From assembly GCA_023105745.1 (NCBI GenBank), contig JALGQZ010000005.1, positions 63,168,019-63,232,018 of the forward strand: a DNA stretch of 64,000 nucleotides, written 5' to 3'. Position numbers and translations under genes: made by a program. The number at the start of each line of letters is the position of its first letter. The stretch's first letter is position 1. Shown here one piece after another: positions 45,872 through 57,747 of the stretch. Source of the stretch: Austropuccinia psidii. Its lineage: Eukaryota; Basidiomycota; Pucciniomycetes; Pucciniales; Sphaerophragmiaceae. The notes under the pieces are model-generated. The model did not search any database, was not told where the DNA came from, and saw only the letters and a list, made by a program, of their open reading frames with translations.

Positions 45872-46074
45872 TTAGTAAGTTTGATTACCTGTCATTTTTT
45901 TTGGATCTTGGATTATGTCAAGGGTACCAAGATTGGCATAAGCGTTAGTTGGAACTTGAAGTAGTGAAGCCCCATCATAGCTATAACCTGTCTTTGTGTG
46001 CAGCCCAATGAAAAAAAGGCCAACACGAGAAAGAAAAGTGGATCTAATTGGCTTCTTTGCTTTTCCTCGTTTTA
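45872..46074 (-). other. Possible exon of an unidentified host gene
   Basis: A minus-strand open stretch of about 60 codons reads RGKAKKPIRSTFLSRVGL, then FFIGLHTKTGYSYDGASLLQ, then VPTNAYANLGTLDIIQD, ending after ACAG|GTAATC, which may be a splice donor. Composition and codon use look protein-like and unlike the AT-rich surroundings, but I do not recognise the protein and found no neighbouring exon. It lies about 650 bp downstream of the CK2 beta stop on the same strand. Confidence 0.3.
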
Positions 46075-46717
46075 TTCAGCGAAAAAAACATGCTTAACAT
46101 GTGTTTTTGCTAGTTTATCTTCAACATGATTAAATTGGGGCAAAATAAGTTAATTTCCTGCCCAATAGATCTAGAGAGCCCCTAAAACTTTTCAACGAAT
46201 CATCCAAAAGAAAAAGAAAGGAAAACTCAAGCATTCACTACATATTCTGGATGAAACAGCTTTTAGGAGTTATTTCCTTATTCCATCAAATAAAAATTAT
46301 TTTTTAAAAAAATTACAGTAACGAGCAGATTGTTTTAAAAATCATTAACATACAAAATTTGATAATCGGCCACAAGCTTTGTAACTATTTCTGGCTTGAT
46401 TTTTACTTGTTCTTTCAAAAAAAAAAAAAAAAGTTAAGGAGGGGATGAAAGAACTTGAATAGTATCCCGAAAGTTTTGATTTCATGTGAGTTGGAGATAG
46501 CACATTGGATGATAAAGTAAAAAATTAGTATTTCCGGACTATTTTCTTTTTATCCTGGCTCGTAAATCTCAAGAAATTTTGCATTATTATCACTTTCCTT
46601 TTGTTGCTAATCTAAAGAACCTTTTGCTTCTAATGATTTCAACCGGTTAATTTGCCTGTCCAATCATACACATAGTGTCAGGAAGGTAGAAAACAATCAG
46701 TTTAGAATAAAAGAATC

Positions 46718-47884
46718 TTAAACTAATGTTTTAATCACACGGAGAAATTTTTTGATTATTGTATTGATACTTAACTCATCTCGTAAGCTTTCTTGCCATC
46801 GATTCAATCTAGCGATTTCATGAACTTTGAACCCAACTGTTTTATGTGAAATCGCATCTGTCAATAAAGAAAAAAAGAAATCAAGGGGTCATGCTGAATG
46901 TCCTGTAAAACACTCACAAATTCGAGGTCTATATCGCTCAGCTTTCAATGCCGAATCTGAACCGCCAGTCTGGCTACTTGAACTAGTCCCGATAGTTTGA
47001 CTAACTCCTGCCGCACTGGTGCCAGCCTGAGTAAGGCCCTGGTTGTTGCTGTTGATATTATTACCTGAGCCAAGCCTCAAGGATTTTGGGGGGACCATGT
47101 TGGGATAAACCATAAAGAGCATGTGAGGAAAAGTCGTTCCAAAGTATGCGCCATCAATAGCGCCATGTCGAGACGATTTAGGAGTATAAATGTCCTCGCA
47201 ACGAGGACAATAAAGTTTGACAGCTTTTAAGTAAGGCGCATCTGACAAACCGACGGGTAGGAGCGCTTGAGTATTACACAGTACACGTGGACATCTTCCG
47301 AAATCTGCTTTCTTGTACTTATCCAGCTGCCTCAACCATCCAAGAGGATCAAGATGTTTGATGTTAGATTGAATAGGGGTAGGCAAATGACTAGAAAGGT
47401 TATACCATTTTCGCCAAGCCACGACTTGTAATGATGTATCGAGCGTGTATCAATCCATACAAATGACGAGCGGCGCTTTCAACACTTGATCGAGAAACTT
47501 CCTCTAATTCATCTTCAACTGTAGCGAGAGATTGGATATTGCATGCGATTTTTAAGTTTAGAGACGCTTGGAGAATTGATCTAAATGGGAAATCAAGAGA
47601 AAGACAGCCAACCTAGTGCATCTGTGATCAAATCTAATGCTTGTCCAAAATGAAGAACCTCAGAGTTCAACCCGGTCAGATTGAATCTATCCAAGATGTA
47701 TTCTTCATCAACCTCGCAAAAGTATTCGTTTCCCTTAGTCGATAAGAACCAAGTGATCCAAGAGTTTGAATAATCCGATTCTGAACCTGTCGATAGTTCA
47801 TCCACTGTTTATGTTCAGACAAAATTTAAGGAGTGATAAGCCACAGGAAAGATGGAGGGATTGGATGAAAAATTCCAACATACT
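46718..47884 (-). CDS. CKB1: Casein kinase II regulatory subunit beta
   Basis: Exons 47804-47613, 47518-47406, 47326-46918 and 46836-46718 with introns of 94, 79 and 81 bp give an intact protein of 277 aa. It starts [19 protein letters not shown], the N-terminal signature of CK2 beta, then [34 protein letters not shown], and the zinc ribbon CPRVLC (Cys114, Cys119) plus CPRC (Cys142, Cys145), [23 protein letters not shown] and the C-terminal [15 protein letters not shown] Ser/Gly/Asn-rich insert of about 40 residues precedes PRIFGF. The subunit dimerises through the zinc ribbon and docks two catalytic subunits. The first codon seems split: A at the end of an upstream exon (47884) and TG at 47804-47803, across a 79-bp intron with GTATGT donor. 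Whether it is CKB1 or CKB2 is uncertain. It is a single-copy-type host gene among repeats. Confidence 0.93.
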
Positions 47885-50172
47885 TGTATTAAAGGTAGGT
47901 TATCGGATGACTTTCAACAGCCAGACCAAAGCAATAGTAATGAGAGAATGCTTAAGAGAAAACCCGATGAGTTTGGTGGTTGGATTTGATTTTTTTCAAC
48001 TTATGTTAGAGCAGACCCCAGTCAAGATAGCCTATTGGAGCCAGAAAAATTCCTAAAATGCTTGGACAAATCAAAATCAAAACTTTGTCAGAATGGTTTA
48101 CTTGCCACAAAGCGGATGAGGTACTAATAAAACGACATCAGAGCTTACCTCCACCCTTGCAAGAAAAGTCCTAGAAGTGGAGAATGCCCAATTTAGACGG
48201 ATTGAGGTCTGAAATCTGAAAGGAAATCGAATCTGTAAAGCCTTAACAGGGCAGTCGGCACAAAGATCAGGATGATTGTGAGATTTCGAGGAAATGATTC
48301 GAAGAAAACTTACTGAGCAAAAAGATGTCAAAATATCCTGAATTGGCTGAGGGGCGATTGATGATTCCTGGAGGATGCTGAATTCATGGAGCTGGGAGAA
48401 ATTAGATTTCGTCTCCATCGAGCCTCTTGACCATGAGCCAATGCCAGTCACCAATTTAACAACACATCAATTCTCATCTGAAATTGCTCAATCTGACCAT
48501 TTATCCAGCCAAAAGACTAGTATTCACATTGAAATAGTGGCTTGCCATGGAAATTGATCATGAAATGTGCCCAAAGAATTTCTTGGAAGTATGCAAAAGA
48601 CAAAACCTGGCCAAAGAAACATTATCACTTTGATTCTTGTGATTCAAAAGCTATGAATAGAGCAGATAAGGCATAAAGGACCTGTATCTAAAAGTTTTGC
48701 AAAATATAAATCGGAGCTTCCATAGGAAATAATTTGTGGTAGATTAGTAAAATTAATATTATATCACTCATCAGTAGAGCCCTAGATACTTTCAAGCTTA
48801 AACAATTAAGAACATAAGTGGCTACTTTCCTCATTCAAATTGAAATTATAGAGCAAAATTTGGAAAGCTTTAAAAGAGCCATAATGCAGTTTAGATCAAA
48901 TAACCAAAACAGGTACGCCTATTGCATTGAACAGTTAATTTTTGTAGCTATATTCCTCATAACTTTGATTGCGGCTACTCAACTCTGGTGTATTTCAGGT
49001 GAGTTTATAAATTAATAATTAATAAAGTAAAACTTTCTTTTTGTATCAATTTAGAGAGCATTTTTACAGGTGAAATTTACAATTGTTGAATTCATTTATA
49101 TGCAAAGAATTTTTTTAAGAAGTAATTAGTGAATTTCAAAAAGATTTAAGATTAGTTTTATTCTGTTAATATAAAGATCTATCCATTTTTTCTAATCAAA
49201 ACCAGGATACCTGGGGACAAGGGTGGCAAATCAGTCCCAAATGGGTACCAAGTGAGACCCAAATACAACACCTCAATTCAGTACTCAAACTGCCCATAGG
49301 AATCGAGGTATGTACTGAAATACATTACACACTTATTATGAGAAACTCAGTACTAATAGTGATGTAGAGAAAATGCTATGTTAGAAGTCCGCACTCACCA
49401 ATTTTAACAACTCTTGATACAATCCATCACATCAATGAGTTTCTCAACCTCATCATTATCATTTCAGCCATCAGATGTTACATTTTCTATTAAAATCCAC
49501 TCCTTACTTGCATGGTCCTCATAGACAGAGGATGATGCCTGAGATTATATAGAAACTAATAAGAATTAACATTCATACTATGTCAATATGAAACCAAATT
49601 TGTACTTATAAGGTGGGTAGGATATTATTTTTCAAACATACAGACATAAGTTTCACTAATAAATTAAAGAATAAATTTGTAAAATAAGCAACACATGAAA
49701 ATTGAACTTTAGAGGTCGTAATAACTTCATACAAAATTTTGATCAATAAAGCCCTATTTGCGGACAAAATGCCGAGTTTTAATCATATTAAGAGTTGATT
49801 ATATAAGATTATTGAGTACATTAATCAATTGTGATTGATTTTTTGTGGTCTTATGGTTGAGCCATGTTTTTAAGCATGCGAGCTGAGTGGAAGAGCCCCT
49901 CCATGGGGACTTAGTTTTACTCGTTTTAGAAAAAACTCTTTATACCAAAGCTGATGAGGCCAGCATGGATGAGTAACGCAAGGAAATCTTTCTCAAATCA
50001 GGGAAGATGACATTAAGTACGTGCCTCTATTAAAATATTCAAATTAGTTGTGGTACAAAAATCAAGACAGGCATTTACTCACTTTCCAATAATCAAGTAT
50101 TTTCTCATCACCCAGACAGGACTGCTGGTTTTTCAGGTATTCAAGTACTTCATTGTGTTTTTCCTTGTGTTT
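47885..50172. other. Region upstream of CK2 beta, no clear gene
   Basis: It should include the 5' leader and promoter of the CK2 beta gene next to 47885. Open frames at 48098-48454 (minus) and 48818-49015 (plus; one hydrophobic stretch LIFVAIFLITLIAATQLW) show no known motif. The rest is AT-rich intergenic DNA. Confidence 0.45.
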
Positions 50173-50700
50173 TCACGCTGACAGGAGGCTTACCAGATTA
50201 GCCATAGGTATATTGGCTATAGAAAAATCATCTGCATTCCATCTGAGATTACTAGTAACATTGGACTCACTTGCTTCAGATTCAGAATCTTGAAGAGCTC
50301 TAGAACTAAAAGAAGAATATTTCTGAGTCAATGCCTCAACAGTGGTCTTCCACTTTTCGTTGTCAATACACAAAGTCTCAAATTGCGGGTCCAAAATTGT
50401 AGCTTGGCTAATGTCTCGATTTTAAATGTCAATATCACAATAGTTTTTGGCTTTATCCTGTGCTGCTAAATATTCCCTCAACCAAGCATGATGGATTTGA
50501 CTGTTTGATGAATTTTTGGTTTTTTCACAATTCAATGATAAACTCTAATTACCATATTATTAAAGGGATTCGTCCACTCTTTCAAAGATTTGATATTGAT
50601 TCCAAGAATTCAATCTATTTCCAAATATCTTCTCCAAAACTGTGATCACTTTCCATCTGCGGTTTGAATTCACGACTGAATTTAGGTTTTCCATCTTTGG
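50173..50700 (-). pseudogene. Remnant of an unidentified protein-coding sequence
   Basis: Minus-strand frame reading HHAWLREYLAAQDKAKNYCD, then one TAA (near 50423), then SQATILDPQFETLCIDNEKW, KTTVEALTQKYSSFSSRAL and an acidic-Ser stretch, ending at a GTAAGC donor near 50190. The ILDPQFE-type run recalls C-terminal parts of hAT-like transposases, but the match is weak and I would not name it. The internal stop suggests decay. Confidence 0.35.
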
Positions 50701-51808
50701 GCCCAGATTATGTTCTGTAGAAAAGAATTACATTTATTAGTCAGAATAGATATAGGTAACAGCTTAGGATCTGATTCCTGATTATGAAATCTAATGAAAT
50801 CTTGACTTTGTTTGATGAATCCTTGTATGTGAAAGCACAATTCTCTTAATAATAATACAACTGTTATTCCCAATCCATCTTTTAGGCAAAGGAAAATTAG
50901 AATTGGAAATGTCAAGATAGGTACAGATGGAGATTCATTATGAATAAAAATTTTTTAAGAGCTTTTGATTCAAGAATTGGCTCATTAAGGGCGCTTTTTG
51001 TCAGATGTGAGGTATTAAATTTTGGGCCTTGTCCTAAAAATATGATGAGTGTTACTTCATTAAGCTTGAAATAATGAATAATATTTTCTTACTCTTTATT
51101 TCCATGGAAAATAATTGATGTTGTTTTCAATATCATAATCTCCTTTGGGAAATATACATAGCTCTCATCAAAATAATCTTCTGGAGAATTCAATTCCCCC
51201 ATTTTCTCTAACAGGTCTTTGACTATAAGCGATATCATATGGAAAGAGAAGAGCTGATATGAATACTTTCTATGCCATGGTACACCAATGGATCAATACT
51301 GGCATTTCAGTGTGGTGATAATGGTCATTTTGTTTCTTAAATTATCAGCGGTAATTGAATAGATATATTGTAAAAGAGCCCCAATTGCATGATGGCCAGC
51401 CAAAATGTATTTGCTAATAATTATTAACCAGTATGTGCACTTAAGATTCACTGGTAAGGATCATGAAAAAATACCACTTATTGGAGAAATAAACACAGAA
51501 ATAAGAAACAAGAGTATAAAATAAATGCCTCAGATTCCAGTAGAGCTCTATTTAATCAAAATTATAAGGGTGAGGTCCATTGAATGACTAAAGCAATGTT
51601 TCTATGAAAGTGGTCCTTAGTGGACCAAGCATCAGTGCCAATGCTCAAGTAGGTATTTTCTGGTTGTTTTGCAAGCCAAAGAATCAATTTATCTTTCATT
51701 TCAATTTATACAAATTCATAAGTACTGTGAAAGATCCCCTTAATAGGATGAGGGAAAGAAGGGGAAATTTGGCCAAGTCAAACACACATGGAACAGCCAC
51801 TATCCAGG
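50701..51808. other. AT-rich gap, nothing definite
   Basis: A minus-strand open stretch around 51080-51240 (ISLIVKDLLEKMGELNSPED, then YFDESYVYFPKEIM) ends at GTAAG and could be an exon linked to the remnant at 50173-50700. Otherwise no gene or repeat recognised. Confidence 0.35.
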
Positions 51809-53281
51809 TGTAAGGGTATTTAATCTTAACCCTACTCAAACTAACCAGACCAGAAATCCAATGTGTGTATCAATAATCAGTTTCAGAAAATATTCTTTCT
51901 GAAACATTCATACAGTTTTGGTTCATCAATACAGCCTGTCAACATGTGTACAGGTTGGATTCACCAAAAACAGTTTTGGATTCACAAGTCTGAAGCTGTG
52001 TGATTACCCAACTCCATCAAACCTCTTGCACAGACTGTGTAAATCCATACAAGGGCTGTATTATAAAAATAAATCAAACTCAAGATTCCCCTCAAGAAAG
52101 TTCATTCTGTGGATCAGGGCTTGTGGATTCCCACATATACAAGACCCTCTTTCTCCCCACTGGGGTTTTCCACAGTGAATTAATATATTTAATTTATTAC
52201 TTCCTAAATATTCTTATTCTTATTTTTGCAATATATTTTTTATTGGTATGGATTTGGTGTTTGAATTTCCTCAACTGTTCAGTAGAGTTGTGGTGTCCAT
52301 ATCCTTATTAATCCTTCTCTTTCTTTCTGACAGATTGAAAAATTGGTATTAGACTTTTCTATGGTTGGGTATTTTATATTTTACTCTTATTCTTTGTTGT
52401 TTCTGATTTCAGGTATCTACTATCATTAGAAATATCAATTTCATTACACTCTTAAGTGTATTCCTTCTTACTCCATCTTTGCCCTCCATAAGTGAGCTCC
52501 AGGCCCTCTTCACTTAGAAGAGCCCCTGTGACATTATATTAATTAATTCACAATTGCTTCTTTCTTTTCATTAATTTAAAACCATTTCTCTCAGTAATCT
52601 ACTATGATCCCTTTATGATTTTCTGATTTCTTATTACTTTATGACTCTCATCAATTTTCATCTCATTCACTTTATTCATATGAAAATTCATCTTTTTCTC
52701 ATTTCTTGAAATTTTCTGACCATTTCACTTTATTCTTAATTATTAATCAATTCTAAATTTCATTCTTTATTCATTAATTCAGGTGTATGATAAGTTTTAA
52801 ATTGATTGGAATTCATTGGGACAATCAATTCAGAAATTCAGAACTATCATTGGATTTAGATTTATTATCTATTGATTATGAATTCCTCAAGACTTGATTG
52901 GTTAACTTGTGATTGCATTCTTCAAGACATTGAATTCACCTCAAGAGTTTGATTTGATTTTGATCCCTCAAGATAGCTGATTTATATTCAAGATTTAAAT
53001 TTTATTACTCAATCTATCAACTGATTGACTGAATTTCTCAAGACATAATTTATAATGATTTTCAATTTACTTGATTGAATTGATTGAAATTTATTTGAAG
53101 CTCTTCAAGACATGAATTATTCTAAGATTTTGACTCTGTCATCATAATCTTTCAAGAATTATCCACATTCATTTCACTTAAACATATTGTTTGATGCATC
53201 AATATTCACATTGAATTTCATTTGGTCAACCCTCATTTTGTTCTCAGAGTATTATCAAGTTCTACTATTATTTTTCAATTA

Positions 53282-56060
53282 ATGCCTGTTCAGCATAGCC
53301 CCTGGCCAAGAATACAAGATCCCAAAGAAATCAAGCTGTTATCAGTCCTCAAGAAAGGGTTACTATTGGACACACAACATCAGTTCATCAACTGAGTGCA
53401 TATATGGAGAGAGGACTACCAATGGAAGGAGCAGCAACCTCCAGAAGAGGAGGTATTAAATCAAGAAGATAAAGATCATTCTTTGGCTTGTTTGGTGGCT
53501 ATCCTGGAATTTCTCAAGGGCCTAGGAGCAGATTAGGGGAAGCTAAAGATGAAAAGGGGGAGGATTTTGTGGAAGAGAATGGGTCTGAGGAGACTGAAGT
53601 GGCAGCTGCCCCTGAAGCTACTGAGGCCCCAAAATCTATCCCTTTCTAATCAACCTCTTGTCTCTCAAGTTGAACCAGATTCTCTCAAGATGATGAAGAA
53701 AATGACTCAATTCATGGGACAACTCACACAAGAAGTTTCCCCCAAGTACAACTCACTGAAGCAGTTGCCCCAAGGGACAAGTCAAGGGCGCCAGAGTTCA
53801 AGACTCAAGCCATGAAGGCATGTGATTCTTTTTATTGGTACTCAAACCCATAAATTGAGAGGATTTATCCAGTCCAGGCAATTGATATTCCATAATTATC
53901 CAGAAAATTTCTTCTCTGACAGGAAGAAATTTATTTACTCAACCTCTTTTCTCACTGGTCAAGCTGGAAAATAAATTTAACCATATCTTGCAAATATTTC
54001 AAATGTAGACAAATCTTATCTCCTAAATGACTGGAGCTTGTTTGCAAACCAGTTGCTAGCTCTGTTTGGTGATCCCAATAAGTTTGGGAAATGTGAACAA
54101 GAGTTGGAAAATATCATAACAAAAGAAAGCTGGAATGTCTCTATGTAAATTGCTTATGTGAGAAGCTTAATGTCAAGGATTGGAGATTGGGGAAAGGGGC
54201 TTATATTCATGTTTACAGAAGAGGCCTGGAATAAAGGCTATTGTCAGGATGATTCTATAAAGAGGTGATAATAGAGAGTATTTACAACCTAAAGTATGAC
54301 TGTGACACAGATGATAATGTTAAAGATGGGTTTTACTAATGATTATTGGTGGTGGTGAGTGCTGTTGAAAGCCCTGGGTGCGGCTTTACCTGTTGGGTTA
54401 CAATAATAAAGTCTACAATACTAAAGTTTATAGTATTACCTGATTATTTTCCAATATTATAACTTTTTTTGACAGTTTTACTATGTAGGAATTCAAGAGC
54501 AGGATGAGGATTCCTTTTCTGACAGTGAAAAGGCCTCCTTTTATCCTGAAATGGGGTGAAAAGGCTGCTAGAACTTTTCACGTAGAGGAAGTGAAGATTT
54601 TTCAATCTCAAGGACAGGATTGTGGTTTGAAAAAGGCCTTTAGAGCCTGTATTGGGCTCAGATGTGGCTTTGAAACCACGTCTGGGCAGTTTTTACCAAT
54701 ACAGGGTGAATATTTTCATCTGGGGACCACACGGCCTGAGTCTGATGTGTATGACATGTAAAATGCTGTACAGAACCTGTATGGGACCCCAGTATTGAAT
54801 GAACTATGAGGTATTGAAGTAAGAACAAACTTCTTTGTCTGTTTGACACCTCATAATCATGGTTATGGGATATTATGCCATGGTAAGGCTGTATTGGCCA
54901 AACTGTGGGATTTTGACCTTAAAATGGCCATAGTTTTGTCAGGTTTTGAGATATCAACCTCAAACTTGGTTCTGTGTGTAGCCCTGTATGATTTCTAAAC
55001 AATGGTATCTAATTTGATATGGTTATCATTAAATATGGCAAAGTTATGCCATGTACAAGATTTTTGTACATATGCATGTTTTAGGCAAAAAGCTGTATGG
55101 GGCTTGTTTGCCTTATAACTTTTGTTCTAGATGGGATATGGGGAAATGAATGGCACCATCAGATAGCCCTGATTTTGCTCCTTTCATAAAGACCCCACTT
55201 TAGGTATCTCATACTCAAACTGTAGGAATTAGATGAGAGGTGACTATTTTATTCACCCTTATTTGGCCTGAATTTGGCCATAACTTCTGTAATACTGGTT
55301 CTAGCTCCATATGGCTGGTAACATTGGATAGCCCTGACTTGGAATTTTATTTTGAATACCCATTTGATGGGGTTAATCCTCTTACTCTGTATTTCAGATG
55401 AGAGGTGAAAATTGAGGTTTATGCTCAGCAACAACTTTCAGCAGGAATAACTTTGTTATTCTTTGTCCTATGGTGATGGGACTTGTATACTTGGAAAGGG
55501 CTGAGTTTTCTCTTTATTTTGATACCTTTTAAGCTTATTTGGCTCAGTTCCATGTTCTGGTGGTATCTTGGCTATACCATTGTTTTATGGTATTTGGCTT
55601 TCATGCTTGTGCTCTGGTTTTGAGTCACAGGCTGACAGCAATTGGATCAATTGAGTTCTCACCCTGGAACTTTTAATTTCCCTCAATAAATCAGGGACAT
55701 CACTTTGAAGTTAGAAATGGGGTACCATGAGAAGCAGAAGGAAAAGGGTATTCATCAAGAGAAGAAGCCTCCAGTCACTGGATCCAAGCCCTTCAGGCCT
55801 CCTCAAGATTCAAATTCCAAGAAGCGTCACCATAAGAAGAATCATAAGGGGAAGAATATTGAAGGCTCTGAGGATAACCCTCATGCTGCTCTTCTCAATA
55901 AGAACAACAAATTGATTGGTTCTAAAAAGAAGAGGAGGATTAAAGAAGGCTTATGCACTTATTCTGGTGGTAAACACCCAATTAAATAGTGCTTCAAGAG
56001 ACCTCATAACAAACCTGGTTCATCAGGAGGATTCCATAGCAATAAAGAGAAATCCTGAGT
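53282..56060 (+). pseudogene. Degenerate chromovirus gag, interrupted (copy 1)
   Basis: It retains ATG at 53282 (MPVQHSP) but shifts frame within a few codons (CCCCTGGCC versus CCCCCCAGCC in copy 2). SNQPLVSQ, KMTQFMGQLTQ and the zinc-knuckle area near 55960 (CTYSGGKHPIK, second Cys replaced by Ser, last Cys replaced by a stop) are still visible. Split by the insertion between about 54260 and 55690. Confidence 0.8.
54260..55690 (+). repeat. LTR-like insertion inside the gag pseudogene
   Basis: About 1.4 kb absent from the matching place in copy 2 (between 59660 and 59730). Its last 450 bp align with 40540-40995. It has no open frame of note, and its borders are approximate because both flanks are mutated; about 40 bp of gag are missing. 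Probably a solo LTR. Confidence 0.65.
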
Positions 56061-56072
56061 GGGAATCATGAT

Positions 56073-57310
56073 GTGTTCATTCGTTCTCACTCATTTCCTT
56101 TGAGAGTTCAATTGTGCAATCTGGATACTAGTGTCAAGAAATATTTAAAATTTTTGATGTTCTCTTGTATCTCAGATATTTTTTATAGTATTTTCCTTGA
56201 TTCTGGCTCTACAAACTCTTTCTTGCAAAAACTTTTGTTCTCCAGTGCTCATTGACCATGTCAGAGCTTCCTAAAAAGATTCCTCTTTTTATTTTGGATT
56301 CAAATGAATCCAATTCCTTGTTCATCACCCATTATACTAAGTCGGTTGTTGGCTTGCATTCCTTTGCAAGCTTTAGATGGGGATTTTTCATTATAGATTC
56401 CCCCAAGGGAGAAGAACTCATATCGGGCTATGATTTACTTTACAATTTTAAGCCCATTATTTATTGTAAAAATGGATTTATCATCTATGATTCTAATCAT
56501 AAGTATTCTAAGGGTACTACTCCTCCTAGTAATGACTTATCCACTCCTGTCAACATTTTCTCTCTGGTTGGTGAGCTTAATGCACCTTCCCTTCCTTCTT
56601 TTGTCCATATTCCTTCCATCACTCCCTCTCAGTAATTACTTATCATGCCCTCTCATTCATTACTTCTAACAAGAGATGAATTATTCAAAGAGATGAAGGA
56701 TTTTGGAGAAGATGTTGCTATATCTTCACTTCATCTGTTTCAAGGCAATATGGACCTTCCTCATTTATCCTTTCATGCTTGTCTGGAGAAGCAGTGGGAT
56801 GAGGAGGAAGAGCCAGAAGAAATTGAAACTTTGTTGAAGGTAGTCCCTCCTGCTTATCACCAATACTTGGAATGATTCTCCAAAGTGAAATAAGAGAAAC
56901 TTCCTTCACACCACACTTGTGATCATCATATTGAGCTGGAGGGGTCTCTACCTCCAGCTGGTTTTATTTTCCCTCTATCAAACAAGGAGTCAGAAACACT
57001 ACAGGCCTAAATTTCTGAAAATGTAGAAAAAGGCTTCATTAGGCTCAGATCCCCTTCAACAGGAACACCTGTCCCTTTTTTCAAGAGAAAGGATGGTGGC
57101 ATTTGTTTTTGTGTTGACTACTGCAAACGCAATGCTGTCACTAGGATTAACAGGTATCCTGTTCCTCCAATGAAGCACCTCCTAATCTTATTTAATAGTT
57201 CCACTATCTTCTACAAGATAGATCTGCATGGTGCTTGGAACTTCCTGAGAATTAAAAAAAGGGGATGATTTCACAGCCATGGAGACAGGCAGGGCATTAC
57301 CACTCATTAC
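56073..57310 (+). pseudogene. Degenerate protease and RT start (copy 1)
   Basis: Protease motif as DSGSTNSF (near 56200, Ala changed to Ser), a frameshift after ACTTTTGTTC (near 56235), readable SPKGEELISGYDLLYNF, stop in CCCTCTCAGTAATTAC, DEEEEPEEIETLLKVVPPAY, and RT blocks VPFFKRKDGG and IFYKIDLHGAWNF. Truncated around 57310. Non-functional. Confidence 0.8.
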
Positions 57311-57747
57311 TAATAGAGAATCTTCCAACACCTAATCAGCAAGGGGTTTCATGGAAGATTCACCAAATACAGTTCCAATCCTCAATACAGCTCAATACAG
57401 GAAAAAACCAAATACAGGCCTGTCCTCAATACAGGCGCAAATACCTGTATTGGATACACCAATACAGTTTCACATCTCAAATACAGGTTCCTCAATCATA
57501 CAATCATGGTTTCTCAACACTCAAACTCCAGGCTGCCACTTTTTCACATATACCAGCCCCCTTTCACCCACTGGGGGTTTTTCCCCCAGTTAATTAAAAT
57601 ATTGGATTTATTATTCAATATTATTTTATTTATCATTAAGAAATATTATTTTATTAATTATTAAGTTAGTCTTTGCCTTCCCTCACCTGTTCAGTAGAGT
57701 CCTGGTGGCCATATCCTTTATTAATCCTTTTCTCTTTTCTGAACAGG
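57311..57747 (+). repeat. Probable 5' LTR of chromovirus copy 2
   Basis: It aligns with 51930-52332 (GATTCACCAAA(A/T)ACAGTT, CCACTGGGG, TGTTCAGTAGAG, GGTG(G/T)CCATATCC) and ends CTGAACA; a primer-binding-like TGGTACAGGATT follows at 57757. The left boundary is uncertain since copy 1 RT sequence runs into it. Confidence 0.55.

Larger units (their letters stand above)
51809..57310 (+). mobile_element. Chromovirus copy 1, degraded and truncated Ty3/Gypsy element
   Basis: Collinear with the better copy at 57311-64000: LTR-like part (51809-52332, starting TGTAAGGG, ending CTGACA), possible primer binding site TGGTATTAGAC at 52344-52354 (resembles initiator-Met tRNA type sites), leader with matching CTCTTCA...GAGCCCC(T/C)GTGACATT block, gag from 53282, protease and start of RT, then cut off near 57310 where the next element begins. 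It carries numerous stops and frameshifts and an inserted LTR-like repeat (about 54260-55690). Confidence 0.85.

Noticed and set aside
53549..53815. Independent small gene in chromovirus copy 1
   Set aside because: It is a frameshifted piece of the gag pseudogene (SNQPLVSQ and KMTQFMGQLTQ match copy 2).
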